Shown here piece after piece: positions 36,699 to 45,259 of a stretch of DNA of 64,000 bases. This DNA is from Neotamlana sedimentorum. Lineage in GTDB: Bacteria > Bacteroidota > Bacteroidia > Flavobacteriales > Flavobacteriaceae. The position numbers and the translations under genes were made by a program. The stretch lies in assembly GCF_000943565.1 (NCBI RefSeq), contig NZ_JTDW01000004.1, forward strand, positions 1-64,000, read 5' to 3'. The first letter of the stretch is position 1. Each line of letters begins with the position of its first letter. Below the pieces are notes generated by a model. That model was given only the letters and a program-made list of their open reading frames with translations, was not told the origin of the DNA and searched no databases.

Positions 36699-39600
36699 AT
36701 GAGAAAAATAATCCTATTGCTTATCATTTTTATACAAGCATCTATAGATGTTACAGCAAATGTTTCAACCGAAGATAATAACCCAATACGTAAAGAAATT
36801 AATCTTAACGGATTGTGGGAAATAAAGGTAGGAAATAGTAAAAATTTCGTAGACATTCAAGTCCCCTCATCTTATGCCGGTCAGAATTTATTATGGGGTA
36901 AAGAGCACTGGGATGTATGGGGGTATCCAACAAATTGGAAAAATAAAGAAGCTGTCTATAAACGTTCCATTTCAATACCTAAAGATACCAAAGGACAACA
37001 AATTCTTTTACGTTTTGAAGGCGTTAGACATACTGGTAGAATTGAAATAAATGGAAAAGAGGTTGGGAAATGGGAAGATTCTTATATCCCATTTGAATTT
37101 GACATCACTGACTATGTTGATTATGGTAATGAAAACGAATTGTTGGTTTTCGTTGATAATAAAAACACTAGTGGGTTGTTTGAAGATTACAACTTCAACA
37201 GAAGAGGTATATATCGTGATGTAACGTTAAAGTTTGTTCCAAAGACTCGAGTAGTAAGTTCTGAAGTATATATACAAACTTCAGTTTCAAAAAATACATT
37301 AACATATGAGGTTCCTTTATTGAATAACAGCAAAAAGAAACAAGACATTAAACTACGTTTTAAAGTTCAAAATTCTGAAGGAAAAATTGTAAAAACATGG
37401 GATTATAAAGAGAATATTTCTCTTTTACCTTCTGAAATGAAAAAAATTACAACTTCAGAAATATGGAATGAAGCACATCTTTGGTCCATAGATGACCCTT
37501 ATTTGCATTTTATAACTACAGAAGTGTTAAATAAAAAAGGAAAACTTATAGATAGTCATCAATTAAGATTTGGATTTCGTGAAATTACTTGGAAAAAGCA
37601 CCATTTATACTTAAATGGGAATGAGGTGTTTTTAAGAGGGCATGGAGGACATTCATTTGGAGATCTCCAAGGAGGAAAAGAATATACTAGAGCATGGCTT
37701 ACACAGCTAAAAGATCAAGGTGTAGAAGCTATGCGACTTCATAATATGCCTCGTCATCTAGAAATTTACGATGCTGCAGATGAAATGGGGTTTTTGTTAA
37801 TTTCTGAGGCTGCTCACCATTTTAGATTGCCTTCTAAAGAGAAAGGTTTGTCACACATGGAGGCCTTAATTAAGTGGTTAAGAAATCGTCCTTCAATTAT
37901 GATGTGGAGTGTTGCTAACGAATTGCATTGGAGGAATTTTGAAGAACCAGTTTATTTAATTGAGTTAAGTCGCAAATTAGATCCTACGAGACCTGCATTT
38001 AATAGTGATTTTTCAAAATGGAGTAGACATGGTGATGTGATTTCACATCATTACGCTCCAGAAAAAATTTGGACAGATTGGGAAGAATTTGGTCCGGAAA
38101 AAGTAATGATTTGGGACGAAATAGGTAGCGTATGGCAACATGATAGACCTCTAAAAACAGGTCCTGCTGGAATTGAAATAAGTTCTCAAGATGTTGCAAC
38201 AGGTATCTGGAGAGATGGTTGGGAAATGATGCGAAATGACATCGAAGTTTTTGCAGATGGAAAAATGATAAATAATGCACTTTATAGGGTAAATGCTTTT
38301 TTTCCTTGGGAATTAAGTTATAACTTTTTTCGCTTTCAACCAATCAATAATTTTCAAAGATTTTACCCTAAATATGAACAAAAAGAAGGTGTGTCTGGTA
38401 TTCAACCGTTGTTTATAAATCCAGGTGCAACGCCTATAAATATTTGGGATCCAACATTGCCTAAATATATTGCAAACCCTGCATTTTATTGTTTTAATGA
38501 ATATTTAGCTCGTGTGCGTTTTCCAGATGATTCAAAACACAGAACTTTTTTCTCGGAAGAAACGATTACATTCGATGGTCGACTATTTTTTGAAGACCAT
38601 CGTCCTGCAGACAAAGTAGAATTTAGAGTAGAAACTCCTGAAGGTAAAGTGTTAACGTCTTCTTCTAAAGATATTTCATTAAAAGCGGGTGAATATAAAA
38701 AAGAGTTTCATTCTCAATGGACACTTCCTAAAGTAGATGATGTTACAGAAGTAAGATTGGTAAGACAATTTTCAAATAAAGGTAATATAGGATATAGAAA
38801 AATTACTGAAGCTAAAATATTCCCTAATATTAAAGCAATTGATTTAATATCAAAAAAAGTTGCCGTGATTGGTAAAGCACTGCAAGAAATCCTTGGTGGT
38901 TCTGGCGTGCCTATTTCAACTGCAAATATCATTGTTTCAGAATCTTATGACGCTTCTTGGGACAAATATATTGCTAAAGGTACACGTGTATTAATTCAAT
39001 CTACCCAAGAAAAGTTAAATTCTCAAAATAAGATAGGTCAGGCCGTGATTACTATTAGAGGCAAATCGAAACATTTTACAGGTAGTGTTAAAAATTTAAA
39101 ACTTGCAAAGCGTCAAACCATGAATTTTGGTGCACAAGAAAAAGTGAAATCAATTATGAATGGTAAGAGTTTAACCATTGAGAATCCAGCTCCTGGAACA
39201 TGGTTGACTTTTGGTTTTCCTGGACTGATAGATTTTTCGCAAACCTCAAAAATCCAATTGGATTATGGTTTGTGGGAAAACCCTAGAAAAGATGGATATC
39301 AAAAGCAATGGACAAATAATGGAGGTGCTCCATTTTACGAGAAAAAGTTTAAAATCTTAGTTTCTGATACTTCGGGAGAATGGTTTGTTAGTGATGGAGA
39401 TAACGGAACCTTAGCTATGGAAAGAAAAGACCCATTTGCTTTTAATGATTTACTTAAACTAGATTGTTCAACCTTTTCTTGGAAACCAGTAAAATTTGAA
39501 AACGGAAAAATTGTAGAGAATAACAATGAAGTAAAAATAAACTTAACAGGAATAGTTGCTGTTGGTATTTTATTTACAGAAACCAACCCTAAAAGTAGAG

Positions 39601-41405
39601 TACAAATAAAATCTTTAGATATTAGAGGTGGTTCATTACCTAATGCTTACGTACAGCCAGGTAGTAACAAACACCTACTATTAGAAAATTTAGGGCAAGA
39701 AGACTTTTCTTTTTGGAGAGGTGGTAGTTCATTACAATCTATACCTTTCCCAGAATCTTTAAATACAAGAAGAATCTTATTTGGAAATAAAGATGGATCA
39801 AAAGCCGCACTTCAAGAAACTTTTATTGGAAAAGGTGTTCTTTTAGAAAGTGCTTTGAATATTCAAAATAATAAGGAACCTATGGCTGGATTTCTTTTAA
39901 ATAGAATGTTAAATTATTTAGATGGCTATAAGCCCAGTAAAGATTTAGGAAAGGTTCATCTAATAGGTAATGGATTTTTGAGTAATTGGTTGAAAAAAAT
40001 GGATATTGATGAAGTATCTAATATCTCTAAAACCTCAAAAACAGACATCATTGTTGTAGAAGCAAATGATGCAATAGAATTATCAAAAAACAAAAAAGAC
40101 TTAAGTAAACATCTTAAATCTGGTGGAACTATTTTATTTTCACAAGTAAGCCCAGAGTCAATTGAGTTAATCCGTGAAATTACAGGTAGATCTTTACAAT
40201 TAACAGAGCCTTATTTTGAACAACGTTTTAAATGTATTAAAGCTCCTGTTTCTTGGCAAAGAATTGGAACACCAAAAGAGTATGTTGATTATTATGAAGG
40301 TGTATTGGTTCCTTATCCATTTGAGCCAAATTTAAATCCTCTTCTATCTGGTATTGCAAATATTGATTTAGATTGGAACTCAAAAGAAATGTTTAAATAC
40401 GGTATTGAAATAAAAGATATGAACCCGGTTTATGCGGTTGAAGATCATCAGATTTTAATAAGTAACTGGCATATTGGATCTGAACCTACCAACCATTTAT
40501 ATGGTGAACAACTTAATGGAGTTCGTGATTTACGTCAAAACAGTTGGTTTGTAAATAGAGACCCTGTTGTAATGGAGTTAAAAGCAAAAGGTGGTCGTGT
40601 ATTAATATCTCAATTAGATTTAAAAGCTGGTGGAGAAAAATCACATCGTATTTTACAAACATTAATGACAAATTTAGGCGTTTCTTTTAACGGAGCTTTA
40701 CCAATATCTACTGATAAGGTATATGATCTTTCTTTACAGAAAGCTCAAATTGAGCGTTTTAAAGTTTATGACAAGCAGATAGCATCTGTAAAAAGAGAAT
40801 ATTATGGAATACCTAAGGTTATGCCAGATTATCTTGAGGGCACAAAAATAGCACCAAATTCATCAGGTGTAGAGTTACCAACATTGCTATTTGTTGGTGA
40901 TCCAGTAACGCTTAGTTTGAATTACGCTACAATGCAAACGCTTGAGGGTGTTGTAAAAACATTAGGTCCTATTAATTTAGATAATAGTAAGAATGCCGCT
41001 AAAACTATTTCTGAGAATATAGGTAAAAATAAAATTGACAGAGTTGTGTTTTCTATCGGAGAAAATAATTTGGATTCAAATATTACAGATCAAGAGTTTT
41101 TTAAATACTTAGAGGATGTTTGGAAAATTTTAAACAAAAAATCAAATAAAATTTATTGGACTCCTATTCCATCAGAATTTGGTAAAAATAAAAAGAAAGC
41201 TCTTGTTGCAAAAAGACTCAATGCTATTGCAGAAAAGTACTTTGAAGAAAAAAAAGAGGTATATGTTATTCCTTTTGTATATAAAGACGTTAGTAGTTTA
41301 CCTGCTGGATATTTATCTGGGAAAACAAAAGAATTCTCTACAAAAGAAGCACGTATACTTGCTAAAAGATTGGCAAATGCCATAATCTCTTTTGGGGCAC
41401 AGTAA
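36699..41405 (+). CDS. Very large GH2-family glycosidase with amidotransferase-like and degenerate SGNH C-terminal regions
   Basis: The start is the ATG at 36699 (MRKIILLLIIFIQAS), giving a signal peptide; the frame is open from a TTG two codons earlier. The first 600 residues are GH2: a jelly-roll domain with RFEGVRHTGRIEINGKEVG, an Ig-like domain, then a barrel with WSVANELHW (acid/base Glu408) and MIWDEIGSVW (nucleophile Glu474). The family members cleave beta-galactosides, beta-glucuronides or beta-mannosides. Beyond it come beta domains, a Rossmann-like region (about 1085-1240; KVHLIGNGFLSNWL, LKSGGTILFSQVSPE) resembling class I amidotransferase-like domains, and a last region (about 1395-1568) shaped like an SGNH hydrolase. 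There FVGDPVTL has Pro where the catalytic Ser of GDS should be, and the terminal DxxH is missing. At 1568 residues it is far longer than usual GH2 enzymes. Confidence 0.82.
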   Translation: MRKIILLLIIFIQASIDVTANVSTEDNNPIRKEINLNGLWEIKVGNSKNFVDIQVPSSYAGQNLLWGKEHWDVWGYPTNWKNKEAVYKRSISIPKDTKGQQILLRFEGVRHTGRIEINGKEVGKWEDSYIPFEFDITDYVDYGNENELLVFVDNKNTSGLFEDYNFNRRGIYRDVTLKFVPKTRVVSSEVYIQTSVSKNTLTYEVPLLNNSKKKQDIKLRFKVQNSEGKIVKTWDYKENISLLPSEMKKITTSEIWNEAHLWSIDDPYLHFITTEVLNKKGKLIDSHQLRFGFREITWKKHHLYLNGNEVFLRGHGGHSFGDLQGGKEYTRAWLTQLKDQGVEAMRLHNMPRHLEIYDAADEMGFLLISEAAHHFRLPSKEKGLSHMEALIKWLRNRPSIMMWSVANELHWRNFEEPVYLIELSRKLDPTRPAFNSDFSKWSRHGDVISHHYAPEKIWTDWEEFGPEKVMIWDEIGSVWQHDRPLKTGPAGIEISSQDVATGIWRDGWEMMRNDIEVFADGKMINNALYRVNAFFPWELSYNFFRFQPINNFQRFYPKYEQKEGVSGIQPLFINPGATPINIWDPTLPKYIANPAFYCFNEYLARVRFPDDSKHRTFFSEETITFDGRLFFEDHRPADKVEFRVETPEGKVLTSSSKDISLKAGEYKKEFHSQWTLPKVDDVTEVRLVRQFSNKGNIGYRKITEAKIFPNIKAIDLISKKVAVIGKALQEILGGSGVPISTANIIVSESYDASWDKYIAKGTRVLIQSTQEKLNSQNKIGQAVITIRGKSKHFTGSVKNLKLAKRQTMNFGAQEKVKSIMNGKSLTIENPAPGTWLTFGFPGLIDFSQTSKIQLDYGLWENPRKDGYQKQWTNNGGAPFYEKKFKILVSDTSGEWFVSDGDNGTLAMERKDPFAFNDLLKLDCSTFSWKPVKFENGKIVENNNEVKINLTGIVAVGILFTETNPKSRVQIKSLDIRGGSLPNAYVQPGSNKHLLLENLGQEDFSFWRGGSSLQSIPFPESLNTRRILFGNKDGSKAALQETFIGKGVLLESALNIQNNKEPMAGFLLNRMLNYLDGYKPSKDLGKVHLIGNGFLSNWLKKMDIDEVSNISKTSKTDIIVVEANDAIELSKNKKDLSKHLKSGGTILFSQVSPESIELIREITGRSLQLTEPYFEQRFKCIKAPVSWQRIGTPKEYVDYYEGVLVPYPFEPNLNPLLSGIANIDLDWNSKEMFKYGIEIKDMNPVYAVEDHQILISNWHIGSEPTNHLYGEQLNGVRDLRQNSWFVNRDPVVMELKAKGGRVLISQLDLKAGGEKSHRILQTLMTNLGVSFNGALPISTDKVYDLSLQKAQIERFKVYDKQIASVKREYYGIPKVMPDYLEGTKIAPNSSGVELPTLLFVGDPVTLSLNYATMQTLEGVVKTLGPINLDNSKNAAKTISENIGKNKIDRVVFSIGENNLDSNITDQEFFKYLEDVWKILNKKSNKIYWTPIPSEFGKNKKKALVAKRLNAIAEKYFEEKKEVYVIPFVYKDVSSLPAGYLSGKTKEFSTKEARILAKRLANAIISFGAQ

Positions 41406-41440
41406 GTAATAAAGTATATAACAATAAATTGAAACAAATT

Positions 41441-43021
41441 ATGTTAAAAAATAATTCGCTGATTATAATAATCATATTACAATGCATCTTTATGCAAAGT
41501 AATGTGTATTCCCAAGATAAAAAACCTAATATCATCTATATTTTAGCGGATGATTTAGGTATTGGTGATTTGACAATTTATAATGAAAATGGTAAAATCC
41601 CTACGCCACATTTGGATAAAATGGGAACTGAAGGTATGAGATTTACAGATGCACATACCACTTCTTCTATTTGTACTCCTTCACGTTATAGTATCTTAAC
41701 GGGTAGATATAGCTGGAGAACTCCTTTAAAAGAGTTTATCGTTTTGGGAAATGCTCCTACATTAATTAGAAAAGATCGATTAACGGTGGCTAAATTGTTG
41801 CAAGAAAACGGTTATCAAACAGCAAATATTGGTAAATGGCACCTTGGTTTAAATTGGTCTATGAAAAACAATAGTCCAGAATTTGATCATATAACAGATA
41901 GGAGGGGAGATAGATTGGACTTCAATCAAATAGACTATAGCAAACCTTTAAAATTCGGAATTTTAGATTTAGGATTTGATTATTCTTACGCTATTTCCAC
42001 TTCTTTAAATATGCCTCCTTATGTATATTTAGAGAATGATAAAGCCACCCAAATACCCACAAAAATAACAGAAAGAAGCAGAAAAGAGTTTCCATTTACT
42101 GCCTGGATGAAAGGAGCTATCGCGGATAATTTTAAACACGACCAGGTTTTGCCCACTTTTGTAAACAAGGCAGTTTCTTATATTAAAGAAAAGGCAAATG
42201 ATGAAAAACCCTTTTTTCTTTATTTGCCATTACCAGCCCCACATAGTCCAGTATTGCCAATAGCTCCTTGGAAAGGGAAAAGCGATATCAACGAATATGC
42301 AGATTTTGTGATGATGGTAGATGATTTGATGGGAGATATTTTTAAAACACTTAAGTGTCAAGGAATAGAGGAAAACACGATGATTGTATTTACGAGTGAT
42401 AATGGATGTGCAGCATCAACAGCTAATATTGGTGTGTTAAAAAAGAAAAATCATAATCCTAGTTATATTTATAGTGGCTCTAAAGGTAGTTATTTAGAAG
42501 GAGGACATAGAGTTCCTTTTTTAGTAAAATGGCCTGGAAAAGTACAGCCTAATTCAGTTTGTAATACAACTATTTGTACTACTGATTTTATGGCTACTGT
42601 TGCGGATCTAGTAAACTATCAATTAAAAGATAACGAAGCTGAGGACAGTTATAGTATGATGCCTTTATTAACACAAAAAGGAACCTATAATAGAAAAGCT
42701 ACTGTACATCATGATAAATTTGGAATTTTTGCTATTAGAAAAGGAGATTGGAAACTAATTGTTTCGCCAAACTCAGGAATTACACCTGGAGGAAAACCAC
42801 ATAAACTTAAAACCCCACTTCCAGAATATATATTATACAATTTAAAAACAGATGTAAAAGAAAGAAATAATATAGCAAAGCAACACCCTGATAAAGTTAA
42901 GGAGTTAAAAGAATTGTTAGCTCAAATAATAAAAGATGGTAGAAGTACTCCAGGTAAAGTTCAGCAAAATGATTCTATAAGGCATGCTTGGCCTCAGGCG
43001 GAATTTGTGAATCTTAAATAA
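41441..43021 (+). CDS. Family S1 formylglycine-dependent sulfatase
   Basis: The start is the ATG at 41441 (MLKNNSLIIIIILQ), not the TTG four codons earlier; a signal peptide ends near NVYSQ without a lipobox. Motifs: NIIYILADDLGIGDLTIY, CTPSR with the formylglycine cysteine at residue 78, IGKWHLGLNW, LPAPHSPVLPIAPW and FTSDNGCAAST. It is a paralogue of the lipid-anchored sulfatase at 14685, sharing the TDAHT-SS-CTP context and the C-terminal GRST and QQNDS region, but here without a lipid anchor. Paralogues in two cell locations could desulfate polymer and oligosaccharide separately. A fragment of a third copy of its C-terminus lies 320 bases downstream. Confidence 0.92.
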   Translation: MLKNNSLIIIIILQCIFMQSNVYSQDKKPNIIYILADDLGIGDLTIYNENGKIPTPHLDKMGTEGMRFTDAHTTSSICTPSRYSILTGRYSWRTPLKEFIVLGNAPTLIRKDRLTVAKLLQENGYQTANIGKWHLGLNWSMKNNSPEFDHITDRRGDRLDFNQIDYSKPLKFGILDLGFDYSYAISTSLNMPPYVYLENDKATQIPTKITERSRKEFPFTAWMKGAIADNFKHDQVLPTFVNKAVSYIKEKANDEKPFFLYLPLPAPHSPVLPIAPWKGKSDINEYADFVMMVDDLMGDIFKTLKCQGIEENTMIVFTSDNGCAASTANIGVLKKKNHNPSYIYSGSKGSYLEGGHRVPFLVKWPGKVQPNSVCNTTICTTDFMATVADLVNYQLKDNEAEDSYSMMPLLTQKGTYNRKATVHHDKFGIFAIRKGDWKLIVSPNSGITPGGKPHKLKTPLPEYILYNLKTDVKERNNIAKQHPDKVKELKELLAQIIKDGRSTPGKVQQNDSIRHAWPQAEFVNLK

Positions 43022-43340
43022 GTAATAAAATTAATCATTACATAAATAGTGTCTGTTTCCGACTAGACACGAAATAACTGATTTGAATGCGTAAAATCAG
43101 TTAAATTAAAAGAATACAGCTATGTTTTAGTTAGCTTTTCTTATTCAAAACTATAAGGTTTTGCAAAGATATCTCACAACACTTCAATTGACAAATAATT
43201 GTTTAATCTAGCAATTTAATGGTCGAAATAAGAAAGTCTATTTGAAGTAGTTCGGTTATTTTTGAAGTTGTAATACTATTCTAACATAGAATAAACTATA
43301 AATATATTCATAAAGGTACATTGCAAAATCTAAAAGTAAA
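43022..43340. other. Intergenic stretch before sulfatase remnant
   Basis: No plausible gene. A short hairpin GTGTCT and AGACAC (43049-43070, ten-base loop) follows the sulfatase stop by about 30 bases but has no T-run, so I do not call it a terminator. The remainder is AT-rich with frequent stops in all frames. Confidence 0.45.
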
Positions 43341-43553
43341 TAAAAAATAGAAAAAGGAGAAGTCCTTTTGTCAGTTCCCAAAACAGATATTAAAGAACAA
43401 CATGATATAGCAGATAAATATACAGATAAAGTTAAGGAATTGAAAGATTTATTAATTAGACAAATAAAAGAAGAACTAAGTACCCAAGGAAAAACACAAC
43501 AAAACGATATTATTAGTTCACCATGGTCACAAGCTCAATTTGCATTTCAATAA
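43341..43553 (+). pseudogene. Sulfatase C-terminal remnant (partial duplicate of upstream sulfatase)
   Basis: The frame has no ATG start (only a TTG at 43368) and reads KTDIKEQHDIADKY, DKVKELKDLL, then TQGKTQQNDIISSPWSQAQF. This matches the last 60 residues of the sulfatase at 41441 (KTDVKERNNIAKQH, DKVKELKELL, TPGKVQQNDSIRHAWPQAEF). Upstream, codons reading IEKGEVLLSVP resemble its IRKGDWKLIVSP segment, with the roughly 25 residues between deleted. It lacks the catalytic part and cannot be a functional sulfatase. It is best explained as the tail of a lost tandem sulfatase copy. Confidence 0.8.
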
Positions 43554-43674
43554 GGCAAGTTATAGAAAACTTGAAAATGTCCGTTTCAAAAGAATTAATA
43601 AACCATCTTCAAAACAAGTAAAACTAAAAAAGCAAACACATTAAAATCACCTTATATAATTAACAATTTCAATT

Positions 43675-45135
43675 ATGAGAAAATTTATGCTTTTAATTTT
43701 TATGAGTTCAGTTTTATTAAATAATTGTAGTCAAAGCAAACAAAAACAAAATAATAAAAAGCCTAATGTAGTACTTATATTAATAGATGATGAAGGCTAT
43801 GGTGATATAGGTTGTTATGGAGCAACAGGTTTTCAAACCCCAAATTTAGATCATATAGCAAGTCAAGGCATGAGGTTTACTAATTATTACGCAGCTCAAC
43901 CTGTATGTAGTGCTTCACGAGCTGGACTTTTAACAGGTTGCTATCCTAATAGAATTGGGTTAACTGGAGCTCTATTTCCAAGAGATACTATTGGAATGAA
44001 TACATCTGAATTAACCATAGCCGAAATGTTTAAAGACCAAAATTACGCTACAGCTTGCTTTGGAAAATGGCATTTAGGATGGCAAAAAGAGTTTCTACCA
44101 TTACAACATGGTTTTGATGAGTTTGTAGGTTTACCCTACTCAAATGATATGTGGCCATATGATAATGTTACAGGTGAAAAATTGCCAAAAGGCAGGGGTA
44201 GAGGGAGTTATCCCGAGCTACCTTTGATAGTAGGAAATGGAATTTCTGAAACAATTTCTAGCTTGAAAGATCAAGATAAACTAACAACTCTATATACCGA
44301 AAAGGCCGTTGATTTTATTAACAGAAATAAAGATAACCCTTTCTTTTTGTATGTGCCGCATACCATGGGGCATGTTCCTCTTGGCGTATCTGAAAAGTTT
44401 AGAGGAAAAAGCAAACATGGGTTATACGGTGATGTTATGATGGAAATAGATTGGTCTGTAGGTGAAATAAACAAAGCATTAAAGCAAAACAATCTAGAAG
44501 ATAATACAATTTTTATTTTTACTTCTGATAACGGTCCTTGGCTGAGCTATGGTAATCATGCAGGTTCTACAGGGGGATTAAGAGAAGGGAAATTTACAAG
44601 TTGGGAAGGAGGACAACGTGTTCCATTCATAATTCGTTGGCCAGGAAATAGTCCTGAAGGAACTGTTTGTAATAAGTTAGCGTCTGCAATTGATCTGCTA
44701 CCCACATTGACCTCAATAACAAATGGTAAACTATCTAATAATAAAATAGATGGTGTTGATATTACGTCACTTTGGAAAGGCGACTTTGAAGCTAGCCCAC
44801 GTGAAACCATTCTTTATTATTTTGGAAAAAATCATCTAAATGGTGTGCGAAAAGGGAATTGGAAATTGGTTTTACCACATACCTATGGATCTGCTAACAT
44901 AAAACCAAGAAATGATGGTTATCGTGCAAGAAAAGTAAAAATGACTATAGACCAACCTGAACTTTACAATATGATGAGAGACCCTGGAGAACGTATTAAT
45001 GTAATTGAATCCTACCCAGAAAAAGTACTTGAACTAATGGAGGTTGTAGAACAATACAGAAAAGAACTAGGTGATTTAAATGTTGGAATTGCAAAAGGAA
45101 GTGAAAACAGAAAAATAGGAAAAATAGAAGGATAA
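43675..45135 (+). CDS. Family S1 formylglycine-dependent sulfatase (lipoprotein)
   Basis: Lipoprotein signal with lipobox LNNC followed by SQSKQKQNN. Motifs: NVVLILIDDEGYGDIGCYG, CSASR with the formylglycine cysteine at residue 78, FGKWHLGWQKEF, VPHTMGHVPLGVSEKF and FTSDNGPWLSYG. The CSASR core and the SDNGPW-YGNHAGS-GGLREGK segment are those of the arylsulfatase A-like branch, separate from the CTPxR pair in this window. The core ends with the expected ELYNMMRDPGERINV segment near residue 445. It is the last gene of the right plus-strand run and faces a convergent minus-strand gene across a strong hairpin. Confidence 0.93.
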   Translation: MRKFMLLIFMSSVLLNNCSQSKQKQNNKKPNVVLILIDDEGYGDIGCYGATGFQTPNLDHIASQGMRFTNYYAAQPVCSASRAGLLTGCYPNRIGLTGALFPRDTIGMNTSELTIAEMFKDQNYATACFGKWHLGWQKEFLPLQHGFDEFVGLPYSNDMWPYDNVTGEKLPKGRGRGSYPELPLIVGNGISETISSLKDQDKLTTLYTEKAVDFINRNKDNPFFLYVPHTMGHVPLGVSEKFRGKSKHGLYGDVMMEIDWSVGEINKALKQNNLEDNTIFIFTSDNGPWLSYGNHAGSTGGLREGKFTSWEGGQRVPFIIRWPGNSPEGTVCNKLASAIDLLPTLTSITNGKLSNNKIDGVDITSLWKGDFEASPRETILYYFGKNHLNGVRKGNWKLVLPHTYGSANIKPRNDGYRARKVKMTIDQPELYNMMRDPGERINVIESYPEKVLELMEVVEQYRKELGDLNVGIAKGSENRKIGKIEG

Positions 45136-45190
45136 ATTTATTATCTAGTCGTTTGTTATAAAGGCAGTTTTTTTGTTGTAAGTCCAAAGT

Positions 45191-45238
45191 TTTTATGCTC
45201 TATAGATATGATATAGTGTATATCTATAGAACATAAAA
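45191..45238. terminator. Hairpin terminator between convergent genes
   Basis: A near-perfect 19-base inverted repeat: TTTTATG plus TCTATAGATAT on the left, ATATCTATAGA plus CATAAAA on the right, with one mismatch and a ten-base loop. The A/T-rich outer arms supply a T-run in either direction. It lies 55 bases past the sulfatase stop and 22 bases past the stop of the minus-strand GH107-like gene, the right position for a shared convergent terminator. Confidence 0.6.
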
Positions 45239-45259
45239 ATTTAGATTTCAGTATAATAA

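Noticed and set aside
37999-38343. 114-codon minus-strand open frame
   Set aside because: Antisense to the GH2 catalytic domain, no signal peptide or domain.
40860-41405. Active SGNH esterase at the end of the GH2 protein
   Set aside because: The position of the catalytic Ser is Pro and the DxxH block is missing, so activity is not supported.
43049-43070. Hairpin after the sulfatase stop
   Set aside because: Six-base stem without a T-run; too weak to call a terminator.
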